DNA from: Pseudomonadota bacterium
Lineage (GTDB): Bacteria > Desulfobacterota > Syntrophobacteria > Syntrophobacterales > Syntrophobacteraceae
Direction of reading: 5' to 3'
Assembly: GCA_023416335.1 (NCBI GenBank)
Contig: JAEZHY010000097.1
Coordinates: forward strand, 1-21,852
Length of the DNA: 21,852 nt
Positions 14,692-21,852 of this stretch are shown piece by piece (within the stretch, counting starts at the first letter, position 1; every line of letters starts with the position of its first letter). Both the position numbers and the translations under genes were made by a program. Below the pieces are notes generated by a model. The model saw nothing but the letters and a program-made list of their open reading frames with translations. It was not told the origin of the DNA and did not search any database.

Positions 14692-16095
14692 CTAAGAGGG
14701 CCCGTATTTTGGTGTTCCACGGTCAGGAGATGGCCGCAGTGCCTTTACCGCACGCCTCCTCGATCCATTTGGGCGTTCGGGCTTTGGATCTTCAATCTTC
14801 GGGCCTGCCTGGGAGTGTTTTTTACCTGATCCGGCTTTTCGACCTGCACCGGGATTGGGACTATTCGTAGTGCTCCAGAATTTGCCAGGCGCATAATTGC
14901 CTCCCTGACGCCGATTTGGACCGTTTCCACTCATGAAAATCGGTTCGGCCTTTATCGATGGGTCAGGCTCATATCCCTCGATTATTTCCTGGGGGACAGT
15001 GCGCTTAATCAGGCGTTCTATGCCTTTTAACATGTCGTGTTCATCGATACAGACGAGCGATATCGCGATTCCCTCGCGCTTGGCACGTCCGGTACGGCCG
15101 ATACGGTGCACGTAATCTTCGGGCACGTTGGGCAAATCGAAATTTACCACGTGCGGCAAGTCTTCGATGTCGAGTCCCCGCGCCGCAATATCGGTAGCCA
15201 CCAACACCCGGACATCGCCGTGCTTGAAGTCCGCCAGAGCCCGTGTCCGGTTTGCCTGGCTCTTGTTGCCGTGTATGGCCGCCGCACTAATTCCGTCCTG
15301 CCCAAGTTGCTTTGTCAGTTTGTTCGCGCCATGCTTGGTGCGGGTGAATACAAGCACCTGCCGCCATTTTTGAGACCTGATGAGAAAAGAGAGCAGTTCG
15401 CGCTTACGGGTGCGATCCACGGGATGGATCAATTGTTTGATCGTCTCCGATGCGGTGTTCCGGTTGGCAACCTCGATCAGCTCCGGAGATTTCAACAAGT
15501 CGTCGGCCAGTTTTTTGATATCATTGGAAAAGGTGGCAAAGAACAGCAGATTTTGCCGCCGTACGGGAAGGAGAGTCAGTATCCTGCTGATTTCCTTCAT
15601 AAATCCCATGTCCAGCATACGGTCCGCTTCGTCAAGGACCAATATCTCGACTTTCGAAAGATCCAGGGTCCGCTGTTGCACATGGTCGAGCAAACGCCCG
15701 GGGGTAGCCACGAGAACGTCGACGCCCCGCCGGAGTTGGCCTATCTGCGGATTGATCCCGACCCCCCCGAAGACAACCGCAGACTTCAGAGGAAGATATT
15801 TGCCGTAGGCAGCCACATTCTCTTCGACCTGAGCGGCAAGTTCACGCGTCGGGGTAAGTATCAGGGCACGGATGCTGTTCTTTGATTTTATGACAGTGCG
15901 TCTACTTAAGAGCTGCAAAAGAGGGAGAGCGAAACCGGCTGTTTTGCCCGTGCCGGTTTGAGCACCGGCCAGAACGTCCTTTCCTGAAAGAATGATCGGG
16001 ATTGCCCGGCTTTGAACTGGTGTTGGCTTGCTGTAGCCCTGGTCGGCAACGGCACGGAGTAAATCGGCTGAAAGGCCGAGTTTTGTAAATGACAT
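14692..16095 (-). CDS. rhlE: DEAD-box ATP-dependent RNA helicase, RhlE type
   Basis: The 467-residue protein contains the ordered helicase motifs: Q motif GYSKPTPVQ (20-28), motif I AQTGTGKT (45-52), Ia PTRELA, GG, TPGRLLD (131-137), II DEAD (155-158), then [25 protein letters not shown] and [11 protein letters not shown]. It remodels RNA in the cytoplasm; RhlE proteins act in ribosome assembly and RNA decay. Motif III, normally SAT, reads FAT (186-188), an uncommon change at a residue that links ATP hydrolysis to unwinding. The C-terminal 90 residues are a basic, glycine/proline-rich tail typical of RhlE. The ATG at 16095 starts the family N-terminus (MSFTKLGLS). It lies downstream of the prfC stub's start region, same strand. 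Confidence 0.93.
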   Translation of the reverse strand: MSFTKLGLSADLLRAVADQGYSKPTPVQSRAIPIILSGKDVLAGAQTGTGKTAGFALPLLQLLSRRTVIKSKNSIRALILTPTRELAAQVEENVAAYGKYLPLKSAVVFGGVGINPQIGQLRRGVDVLVATPGRLLDHVQQRTLDLSKVEILVLDEADRMLDMGFMKEISRILTLLPVRRQNLLFFATFSNDIKKLADDLLKSPELIEVANRNTASETIKQLIHPVDRTRKRELLSFLIRSQKWRQVLVFTRTKHGANKLTKQLGQDGISAAAIHGNKSQANRTRALADFKHGDVRVLVATDIAARGLDIEDLPHVVNFDLPNVPEDYVHRIGRTGRAKREGIAISLVCIDEHDMLKGIERLIKRTVPQEIIEGYEPDPSIKAEPIFMSGNGPNRRQGGNYAPGKFWSTTNSPNPGAGRKAGSGKKHSQAGPKIEDPKPERPNGSRRRAVKALRPSPDRGTPKYGPS

Positions 16096-16173
16096 ACTTA
16101 AGGGGTGCTCCTGGTATTAAATAAGCCCGCACTTCCGGCGCGGAATCATTGCTGAAAGTTTAAGAGGATACGT

Positions 16174-16893
16174 CTACGATGTCTGCCGATCATCGCCTCG
16201 AGGCGTTTTTCCTATCTGACGCCCCGCGATCCAAATGGTGTGACGGGCCCCTCCGCGGGTACCGCGCGCCCGCATATGAAGCTCCTCCACCTTGAAACCG
16301 GTCTTTCGCATACAATCGCTGAATGCCTGATCGGGTCCTGCCGACCACACGGCCAGTACGCCTCCGGGCCGCAGCGCGGCGAAGGTCGATTGCAAGCCTG
16401 CTCGGCCGTAGAGCCAGTCATTCCCTTTCCTGGTCAATCCTTTGGGACCGTTGTCGACGTCGAGCAGGACGGCATCCCAGGCACGCTGCTCCGCGCGCAA
16501 AATCACGACAACATCGACCTCGCGAACGGTTACCCGGTGGTCCCTTAGCGGATGACCGGCAAGGTCTCCCAGGGGACCGCGGTTCCACGCCACCACTTCC
16601 GGTATCAACTCGGCCACGACCACCTCGGCTTCAGCGTCCAGCGCCTGCAGAGCGGCCCTGAGAGTGTGCCCCATACCCAGTCCGCCGATGAGAACCCGTG
16701 GTCGTGGATGATCCGCGATCCTTGCACAGGCAAGCGCCCCAAGGGCTTCTTCTGACCCGTGCACACGGCTATTCATGAGTTCACGGCCACCGATCTTGAT
16801 CGAGAATTCAGCTTCCCGACGGTATAGTCTGAGTTCTCCAGCATCGCCGGGCCCCGGCGCAATGTCGACCAACACCCAGGGTTTCATGAGCAT
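16174..16893 (-). CDS. Spermidine-synthase-like class I methyltransferase-fold protein
   Basis: The 239-residue product (237 if it starts at the ATG at 16887) has a Rossmann core of the spermine/spermidine synthase family: glycine-rich motif VLIGGLGMGHTLRAAL, an acidic strand end VVVAELIPEVV, LLDVDNGP after motif II, and ALRPGGVLAVWSAG. The short N-terminal strand region (ELRLYRREAEFSIKIGGREL) matches the small beta domain of these proteins. The family's polyamine-binding residues are not obvious, so it is better described as spermidine-synthase-like than as SpeE; many such proteins have no known substrate. No good ribosome binding site was seen. Same strand as rhlE, 78 bp upstream of it. Confidence 0.8.
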   Translation of the reverse strand: MLMKPWVLVDIAPGPGDAGELRLYRREAEFSIKIGGRELMNSRVHGSEEALGALACARIADHPRPRVLIGGLGMGHTLRAALQALDAEAEVVVAELIPEVVAWNRGPLGDLAGHPLRDHRVTVREVDVVVILRAEQRAWDAVLLDVDNGPKGLTRKGNDWLYGRAGLQSTFAALRPGGVLAVWSAGPDQAFSDCMRKTGFKVEELHMRARGTRGGARHTIWIAGRQIGKTPRGDDRQTS

Positions 16894-16986
16894 CCGCGCG
16901 AACTATGGCGCCTGGGGCCGCGTTCCATTTTAAAGGTTCGACCCGGCAGGAAATGAGTACATCTCAAGGTCGGCACTCGAAACCCC

Positions 16987-18624
16987 TCATAGAGCGAGGG
17001 CGTAATTGCCCTTGCACAGCTCATTCCTGTATCCGGCGACATCCTCATTGTTCATGTATTCTTCAAATCCCATCGCCCGATCGATAATTCCGCCAGGAGT
17101 AATTTCGACAATCCTGTTCGCCACCGTGTCGATGAATTCATGGTCCTGGGAGGAAAACAGCACCACCTCCGGAAAGGCGGTTAATCCGTTGTTCAGGGCG
17201 GTAATTGATTCCAGGTCCAGGTGATTGGTAGGCTCATCCATGATTAGGGCATTGGCGCCGGTCAGCATCATTTTGGAGAGCATACACCGGACGCGCTCTC
17301 CTCCCGAAAGAACATTGGCCTTTTTCATAGCTTCATCCCCGGAAAAGAGCATCCTGCCGAGAAACCCTCTGGTGAAGCGCTCTCCTTCAGTGGGAGGAGA
17401 AAACTGCCCCAGCCACTCGATAAGGTTCAGGTCGTTATCGAAATAGGCGCTGTTTTCCTTGGGGAAATAGGAAGTGGTGATGGTGACGCCCCAACGGAAA
17501 CTGCCGCTGTCCGGCTCAAGTTCTCCTGCCAGAATTTGGAACAGCGTCGTCTTGGCCAGGCTGTTGCCGCCAACAAAAGCAATCTTGTCCCCCTTGTGCA
17601 CCGTAAGGGTAAGATCGTTCAGCACGGGCATTCCATCCACGGCTTTGGACAGGCCGGTCATCTCCAGAATAACGTCGCCGCAGGGCCGCTCGGGCTTAAA
17701 GACGACGTGCGGATACTTTCTTGAAGAGACGGGCATATCGTCCAGCGTCAGCTTTTCCAGCAGTTTCTTGCGTGAAGTGGCTTGCTTCGCCTTGGAGGCA
17801 TTGGAACTGAAACGCTGGATGAATTCCTTCAACTGGTTGGCTTTGTCGGTGATTTTACGGGCCTCATCCTGCTTTTGTTTGAAATGCATCTGGCTCGCCT
17901 GGTACCAGAAATCGTAATTGCCGACGTATAGCTGTATCTTTCCAAAATCGATGTCCGCCACATGAGTGCATACCTGATTGAGAAAATGTCGGTCGTGGGA
18001 AACAACGATAACCGTGTTGGGAAAGCGGAAGAGATACTCCTCGAGCCAGGTTATCGACTTCAGATCAAGGTGATTTGTCGGCTCATCGAGCAACAGCACA
18101 TCCGGGTTGCCGAACAGCGCCTGGGCGAGCAGCACCCGCACTTTTTCGCCGGCCTCCAGATCCTTCATCTTTTTAGAGCGCAACTCCTCGGGTATCCCGA
18201 GGCCATTGAGAAGCACCCCCGCCTCGGACTCCGCCTCATAGCCGTTCATTTCGGCGAACTCACCCTCCAGTTCCGCCGAGCGAAGGCCATCCTCCTCGGA
18301 AAAATCGGCCTTCGCGTAGATCGCTTCCCGTTCGGCCATTATTTCGTACAGGCGTGCATGTCCCATTATGACCGTGTTGAAAACTGTTTCCTCATCGAAT
18401 GCGAACTGATCCTGGCTGAGAACCGCCACGCGCTCCCTGGGGCCAACGATGATTTCACCCTTATCGGGTTCCATCTCGCCGGAAAGGATTTTAAGAAAGG
18501 TGGATTTGCCGGAGCCGTTTGCGCCAATGAGCCCATAGCAGTTGCCCGGTGTGAATTTTATATTAACGTCTTTGAAAATGACCCTCTTGCCGAATGAGAG
18601 GGCCACGTTTGATGCGCTGATCAT
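16987..18624 (-). CDS. ABC-F family ATPase (YbiT-like), ribosome-associated
   Basis: This 545-residue protein has two ABC domains and no membrane segment, the ABC-F plan. Domain 1: Walker A GANGSGKST (34-42), signature LEAGEKVRVL instead of LSGGQ, Walker B VLLLDEPTNHLDL. A charged linker with KQKQDEARKITDKANQLKEF separates the domains as in tRNA-binding ABC-F proteins. Domain 2: Walker A GGNSLAKTT (Ala in place of the usual Gly before Lys), signature LSGGERVR, Walker B ALIMDEPTNHLDL. ABC-F proteins act on the ribosome E-site, in translation control or antibiotic protection; YbiT-like ones are the former as far as known. The ATG at 18624 begins the family (MISASNVALSFGKR). A terminator-like hairpin in its leader is listed separately. 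Confidence 0.9.
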   Translation of the reverse strand: MISASNVALSFGKRVIFKDVNIKFTPGNCYGLIGANGSGKSTFLKILSGEMEPDKGEIIVGPRERVAVLSQDQFAFDEETVFNTVIMGHARLYEIMAEREAIYAKADFSEEDGLRSAELEGEFAEMNGYEAESEAGVLLNGLGIPEELRSKKMKDLEAGEKVRVLLAQALFGNPDVLLLDEPTNHLDLKSITWLEEYLFRFPNTVIVVSHDRHFLNQVCTHVADIDFGKIQLYVGNYDFWYQASQMHFKQKQDEARKITDKANQLKEFIQRFSSNASKAKQATSRKKLLEKLTLDDMPVSSRKYPHVVFKPERPCGDVILEMTGLSKAVDGMPVLNDLTLTVHKGDKIAFVGGNSLAKTTLFQILAGELEPDSGSFRWGVTITTSYFPKENSAYFDNDLNLIEWLGQFSPPTEGERFTRGFLGRMLFSGDEAMKKANVLSGGERVRCMLSKMMLTGANALIMDEPTNHLDLESITALNNGLTAFPEVVLFSSQDHEFIDTVANRIVEITPGGIIDRAMGFEEYMNNEDVAGYRNELCKGNYALAL

Positions 18625-18644
18625 GCCTGATTGACTCCCTGCTA

Positions 18645-18689
18645 AAAATGAAAAAACCGCAGGGCAAATTACCTGCGGCTTTAGGTAAT
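18645..18689 (-). terminator. Intrinsic terminator or attenuator in the ABC-F leader
   Basis: On the minus strand a 7-bp GC-rich stem (CCGCAGG / CCTGCGG, loop of eight) is followed by TTTTTTCATTTTT, an excellent intrinsic terminator, ending about 25 bases before the ABC-F start codon. An alternative stem ATTACC / GGTAAT (18689-18684 with 18673-18668) overlaps the terminator stem, so the two are mutually exclusive. This is the geometry of a leader attenuator. It could also simply end transcription from the right. Confidence 0.55.
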
Positions 18690-18946
18690 CTTTAAAAATA
18701 GATGATTATGTGCTGAAAAGCAATTCAAATCGGAGGAAACTTGATTGAGTCGGTCTCCTGTTCTAAGCTGAATGGAAAATTAGGTTCTTTCTGCCGCTCA
18801 TGCTCTTTTTCTCAATTGGCTTCGACCTGAAACTCAATCTGATGCTGATTAACTCGACCGGATTTCCAAGTTGAGCTGAAATTCCTGCTGGAGCTCAATC
18901 TTTTCAACCCCGCTCATGGTGCTCGAAATGTCTGCTCGAAACAAAA
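18690..18946. other. Leader or spacer without a gene
   Basis: Rich in GAGCTCAA/TTGAGCT-like words (for example AGTTGAGCT, GAGCTCAAT) but no ORF or named motif. It could belong to the 5' leader of the ABC-F gene. Confidence 0.3.
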
Positions 18947-18976
18947 GGCCGTGAGGACACCCTCGCGGCCTTTTTT
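18947..18976. terminator. Bidirectional intrinsic terminator
   Basis: GGCCGTGAGG and CCTCGCGGCC (18947-18956, 18961-18970) pair with one G-T wobble around ACAC and are followed by TTTTTT on the plus strand and preceded by AAAA, so it can work both ways. It lies 3' of the yaiI/yjgA remnant. Confidence 0.75.
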
Positions 18977-19040
18977 CATATACAATCACCCGCTATCAGA
19001 AAGCTCGGCATCGATAATCGATATGGAATATATCCGAAAC

Positions 19041-19199
19041 CTATAGTTCCCTCGGAAAACGAAACAGTGCTCGTGACGCTTTCGTGTTCCTGTTTTCCTC
19101 TCTGTCTTTGCGCGCATTGAGCACCAGTCGGCGGAGCGTCTGGCGATCCGTACTCGCCAGGTCGCACGGCTCGGCATTTTTGATGGTGTACTGATCGGA
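19041..19199 (-). pseudogene. yjgA: 3' fragment of a YjgA (DUF615)-like gene
   Basis: In the frame offset from the preceding yaiI fragment, the sequence reads STDRQTLRRLVLNARKDREE, NRNTKASRALFRF and PREL before a stop at 19041-19043. This resembles the C-terminal helix of YjgA, a ribosome-associated protein ('DRQ-x-LR-x-LVRNA-x-KE ... A-x-RALF-x-x-LREL'). The N-terminal two thirds are missing. It is fused by deletion to the yaiI fragment. Recognition is from motif memory, so confidence is moderate. Confidence 0.5.
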
Positions 19200-19368
19200 C
19201 CGCCTCCGGATCAACGCCGATGCGAACCGAGGTCAAGTAGCTGGATTGAGGCAGACCTATGTACTTATTTGCCACGAAAACAATATTGATTCCGAGGCGT
19301 TTCGCCGCTCGCACAATTAGTTCCTTGATCGGACCCGGACATGCATCAGCGTCCACCCATATCTTCAT
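19200..19368 (-). pseudogene. yaiI: 5' fragment of a YaiI/YqxD (DUF188) gene
   Basis: The first 56 codons (MKIWVDADACPGPIKELIVR, RAAKRLGINIVFVANKYIGL) match the N-terminus of the YaiI/YqxD family, which has a PIN-like fold and is about 150 residues long; the Asp residues of WVDADACP belong to its putative active site. After GVDPEA the match ends, and the reading frame that continues to 18976 is not family-like. The 3' part has been replaced by the yjgA-like end. The start lies upstream of an AT-rich region. Confidence 0.75.
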
Positions 19369-19666
19369 GCCTGCTCCTCGGCCATTTTTAAAATTCCCGC
19401 ATCAAAAGGCGAAAAATCGTAAAATATTAGAGAATTTCCATGCTATGCCCGTATGTGATTGAAATCTCTACTACTATATTCATGCCCGACCTGCAAAGGC
19501 ATCTTAGTAATCAATTTGATGTACATAAGAGTGGCGCAAAATTGTGTCTTTACAGAAAATAGAGTTCCGAGTTACTTCACAACGACATGGACAAGAATAA
19601 GCGGCAGATGACGGGGAAAGATGCCGAAGGATCGCCGTGTGAAAGGCCGTCAACCAAGGATCGACC
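19369..19666. other. Divergent intergenic region
   Basis: This AT-rich gap separates the divergent yaiI remnant and the membrane-protein gene and presumably holds the latter's promoter. I saw no convincing -35/-10 pair, operator or RNA. Confidence 0.4.
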
Positions 19667-20452
19667 ATGTTGCATTACCAGCACAAAAGCGGACTTGAAG
19701 CCCCGGAGTTTCTCCGCCGCCTTGGTGACCTTTCGGTCAAATCGGACCTTGTCTGGTTTGCGGCCCTTAGTATCGGTATCGGTTCTACCCTGATTGCCGC
19801 CTATCTTTTTGCCTTCTCTCCGACGGGGAAATTTTTGGTATACGCCGGACTCAGCATTCGCGCGATCCTCTACTTCCAGGCGGGGGAAGTCCTGGAAGGC
19901 CTCGGCGGTGACATTCTATCCGATCTCTTCAAGCTTGGACTCGCGGCAGGCATTTTTGAGATTCTCGTGGATTGGGGACTGATCCATTGGATTTCCAGCG
20001 GGCGTTTGGTTTACCTTTCCGGTAATGACATCTTTCTTCTTGGCTCGCCGGTGTGGATGCCTGTGGCCTGGGCCTGCGTGATCGCGGAGCTTTGCTATCC
20101 GGCGATGCGCCTGTTCCGCTGGCTCAAAGCTTCCATGACCACGAATCGAGCGGCGCTCATCGCCTCGCTCCTGACCGGACTGACCGCCTTCGTAACGGTG
20201 GGATTCTACGAGTACTTTGCCTACAGAGCAAACTTGTGGCGGTATGAGAAAGCCAATGTGATGCTTGGAGGTTCCTTTGCCCTGTACATTCCCTTCGGAG
20301 AATTTTTGATGTTCCTGACCGTTCTGCCCATAGGAGCGAGATTATTATCGGCGGATCGGCCCAAGCCGGCTTCGTTCATTGAAGGAGGGGCGGCATTTGC
20401 GGTGGCGATAGCGTTGGGCTACGCGATTGCCTATTGTTTGTTGGAGATGTGA
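19667..20452 (+). CDS. Polytopic inner-membrane protein of unknown function
   Basis: The 261-residue protein has about seven hydrophobic segments (for example WFAALSIGIGSTLIAAYLF, ALIASLLTGLTAFVTVGF, FAVAIALGYAIAYCLLEM). Two loops hold conserved-looking polar residues: YEYFAYRANLWRYEKANVML and YIPFGEFLMF. The 'W-x-Y ... P-x-x-E-F-x-MF' arrangement recalls carotenoid/lycopene-cyclase-like membrane proteins (E-F dyads in a helix), but no carotenoid genes are near and this is only a resemblance. The ATG at 19667 has AGGA eight bases upstream. It stands alone on the plus strand. Confidence 0.75.
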   Translation: MLHYQHKSGLEAPEFLRRLGDLSVKSDLVWFAALSIGIGSTLIAAYLFAFSPTGKFLVYAGLSIRAILYFQAGEVLEGLGGDILSDLFKLGLAAGIFEILVDWGLIHWISSGRLVYLSGNDIFLLGSPVWMPVAWACVIAELCYPAMRLFRWLKASMTTNRAALIASLLTGLTAFVTVGFYEYFAYRANLWRYEKANVMLGGSFALYIPFGEFLMFLTVLPIGARLLSADRPKPASFIEGGAAFAVAIALGYAIAYCLLEM

Positions 20453-20865
20453 TGTAGAAGCATTTTGCTGCTCACTTACACTGGATTGCGCCCCCTCGAC
20501 CCGTGACTCGTACCCTTCCATCTCTAACGTCAGCCTTCAGCCTAAGTACCTATCCGAATGCTCCACCACCTGATCATAAGAAGATTCCAACCGTTGCGCC
20601 GCAGTCGTAATCGACACCATGGCAGGGTGCATCGTGGGCGGTTTTTCCGAGGCGAAACGGGTTACCAAACTTCTGGATCTGTGTGCCGGTGCCTATATTA
20701 GGAAATCTCTTTGTTTTGAAAAACTGGGACTAACGGTTATGAATGAACTTGACCGGCCGGCATGACACCGCCCAGAAATATTGAACCGAGGTGAGATGTG
20801 CCATGTCTTGCGTGGTAAAGTCTGCAATCCTTCGATTTCATAAACCAGATATCTCCTACATTAAG
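20453..20865. other. Stretch without an intact gene
   Basis: Apart from the receiver-domain remnant at 20619-20765, no open frame with coding character or recognisable signal is seen. Confidence 0.4.
20619..20765 (+). pseudogene. C-terminal remnant of a response-regulator receiver domain
   Basis: Forty-eight codons read GGFSEAKRVTKLLDLCAGAY, then IRKSLCFEKLGLTVMNELDR and PA before TGA. This follows the end of receiver domains of hybrid sensor kinases ('SGFSE-x-x-RV ... GAG-x-Y-x-x-KP-x-x-x-EK-x-G-x-A-V-x-x-ELDR'). The conserved KP dipeptide is KS here. The phosphoacceptor half and any kinase are absent. It is a decayed gene end. Confidence 0.6.
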
Positions 20866-20901
20866 ATCTCAGCCAACCTCCAGGCATGAATTTCATTTCT
20901 T
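20866..20901 (+). repeat. Short block shared with 7909-7945
   Basis: ATCTCAGCCAACCTCCAGGC and the following bases to ATTTCTTA match 7945-7909 read on the minus strand with three or four differences. In that copy this block runs directly into the HTH-ORF leader; here the second dispersed element intervenes. Confidence 0.7.
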
Positions 20902-21146
20902 ATACTAAGTTGCTTTCAAGTTGATATTTAATTCCCTGCCGAGGTGGAAGAGGCTACCCCCCCGACCGGGCACTTGCACCAGATTTCGGCCCTTTTGGGC
21001 CGATCGCTCGGCGCTTGCTGTGTCTGCCCCGGTGCTTTTGCGGGGTACCACAGCAAGCGCCAAGTAAGCCGCAGAGCGGCGCAGGGGGTGTGGGGGCCGC
21101 CGGTCCCCAGGTTATTTGGGTCCTTCTTGAACGCAATTCGTATTAA
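20902..21146 (+). repeat. Second dispersed element, intact copy 2
   Basis: It matches 9032-9259 along its body. The left end TACTAAGTTGCTTTCAAG and the right end CTTGAACGCAATTCGTA are imperfect inverted repeats. The left-hand equivalent of this locus (7945-7742) lacks it, so its limits can be read from the filled and empty sites, with TTA at both borders as a possible target duplication. Confidence 0.7.
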
Positions 21147-21149
21147 TTT

Positions 21150-21313
21150 TCCCCCTGATCGGTCTCACCAGTTTTTCCCTACCTGAAAATCGTTCGTGCT
21201 ATCTCTCGCGCAAGTGAAGCGTGAAGAGCCCGGACCGGATGCCTCCTCTTCTTCCAGAATCTTCTTCTTCGCGGCCTTCGCGGCTTCGCGTGAAACAATT
21301 TGGGAGTACGGAA
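21150..21313 (+). repeat. Conserved leader block of the HTH ORF (copy 2)
   Basis: It matches 7908-7742 on the minus strand, including TTTTTCCCTACCTGAAAATC and the CTTCGCGG-rich stretch before the ATG at 21314. Confidence 0.75.
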
Positions 21314-21852
21314 ATGAATCATCGGGAATTGATCCTCTCAGCGCAAGAGAAACCGAGGTTGGCCTTTCCGGCTCTTCCGGAAGATCTGCAGGACGAAATT
21401 GTGGACGGGCTCGATTCCGGGACGCTCACACTGAGAGAAGCCTCCGAAATGGTCAATGCGCGCGGGAAAAGCCGCAGCCGTGAGGGAATTGCCGCCTTGT
21501 ACCGGGCGGTCCGAAGAGAGCGCAGTATTTACGACACGGATGGACCCAAATGGACACGGATGGAGGGAGCAGAAAAAGAATCAATTCGGAGGGAGGCATC
21601 CGTGGTCTTTCTGCTGGAGAAGAGATCCCTTTTGAAGTCGGTTAAAAGCAGAAGGTGCTGCAGAATTCCTTCTTTCCGTGATGCTTTAGACTTCGCATCC
21701 TGTTTTATCCGTGTCCATCTGTGTGCATCCGTGTCAAAAGAAAGCGGCCGGGCACTCCAAGGGGAATCGATGTGGGTGCGGGGGAGGGAGACATTCACGC
21801 GGGTGGAAGCAGGAGCTTCAGGGACGGGGGTTCCCAAGGAGGACCTTGGGAA
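21314..21852 (+). CDS. Small DUF3486-like helix-turn-helix protein of the repeat (copy 2), runs off the window
   Basis: ATG 21314 follows GGGAG eight bases upstream, and the frame stays open for 179 codons to the window edge. The first 75 residues (MNHRELILSAQEKPRLAFPA, then LPEDLQDEIVDGLDSG, MVNARGKSRSREGIAALYRA, VRRER) are shared with 7741-7510. After SIYDTDG the frame passes through the whole TIR element (21533-21735), which is unlikely to be native protein; the equivalent part of copy 1 is frame-shifted. The openness through the repeat is notable but may be chance. The N-terminal part has the 'LPED ... E-A ... VN ... SR' pattern of DUF3486-type helix-turn-helix proteins. No partner recombinase is present. 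Confidence 0.5.
   Translation, partial: MNHRELILSAQEKPRLAFPALPEDLQDEIVDGLDSGTLTLREASEMVNARGKSRSREGIAALYRAVRRERSIYDTDGPKWTRMEGAEKESIRREASVVFLLEKRSLLKSVKSRRCCRIPSFRDALDFASCFIRVHLCASVSKESGRALQGESMWVRGRETFTRVEAGASGTGVPKEDLG
21533..21735 (+). repeat. GACACGGAT TIR element, intact copy
   Basis: A 203-bp unit is bounded by 29-bp terminal inverted repeats (21533-21561 and 21707-21735, each built of GACACGGATG-like words; a few differences). The interior carries GTTAAAAGCAGAAGGTGCTG and CTTTAGACTTCGCATCCTG, found in all other copies. It follows directly on the HTH ORF core, as the split copy does once its inversion is undone. It encodes no recombinase, so it is MITE-like. Confidence 0.85.
21829..21852. 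repeat. REP-like palindrome, cut by the window edge
   Basis: GGTTCCCAAGG (21829-21839) and CCTTGGGAA (from 21844) match the palindrome at 639-664. Confidence 0.65.

Noticed and set aside
15037..15885. 282-codon antisense open frame
   Set aside because: It is antisense to the DEAD-box helicase and without a recognisable domain.
17962..18597. 211-codon antisense open frame
   Set aside because: It is antisense to the ABC-F gene; shadow of its codon usage.

Overview
The window reads as a moderately GC-rich Gram-negative chromosome, most probably a member of the Desulfobacterota (former Deltaproteobacteria, Syntrophobacter-like). That placement is inference from the gene repertoire (cytochrome bd next to small stress genes, RhlE helicase, ABC-F ATPase, amino-acid ABC transporter) and the many dispersed palindromic repeats; no rRNA or tRNA gene is present to fix it.

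Layout. The left edge (1-109) is the 3' end of a group II intron (domains V and VI), ending just upstream of a fluoroacetyl-CoA-thioesterase-like (FlK family) gene. A cydAB cytochrome bd operon on the minus strand follows, then three small plus-strand genes: an NTF2/SnoaL-like protein, an unknown protein, and an exported SNase-like protein with an Ada-type zinc module. From 5049 to 9612 lies a degraded accessory region: a RAYT transposase remnant, an intact HEPN/Apea-like gene followed by an attC-like stem-loop, and a SIR2-family gene broken in two. From 9613 to 13022 is a two-gene amino-acid-type ABC transporter with unusual architecture: two swapped-order binding modules flank the permease, and the ATPase carries an extra C-terminal domain. 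After an exported small protein come more repeats, a prfC stub, an rhlE-type helicase, a spermidine-synthase-like protein, an ABC-F ATPase with a candidate leader attenuator, a chimeric yaiI/yjgA remnant, a polytopic membrane protein and a receiver-domain remnant. The right end (20866-21852) is a mosaic of the same repeats seen in the accessory region.

Central observation. The SIR2 gene is split into a plus-strand 5' piece (7229-7425) and a minus-strand 3' piece (8755-8228). A roughly 200-bp terminal-inverted-repeat element is split at the same two points (7424-7522 and 8752-8859). Inverting about 7426-8752 on paper restores both the SIR2 reading order and an intact copy of the element, in the same arrangement as the uninterrupted copy at 21314-21735. 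The simplest reading is one inversion with one breakpoint in a defence-type gene and one in the element. The element is repeatedly associated with a small ORF resembling DUF3486-type helix-turn-helix proteins, and one copy abuts the point where prfC is lost. Several repeat families (this element, a second one with TTGCGTTCAAG ends, REP-like palindromes) therefore account for most of the gene wreckage in the window.
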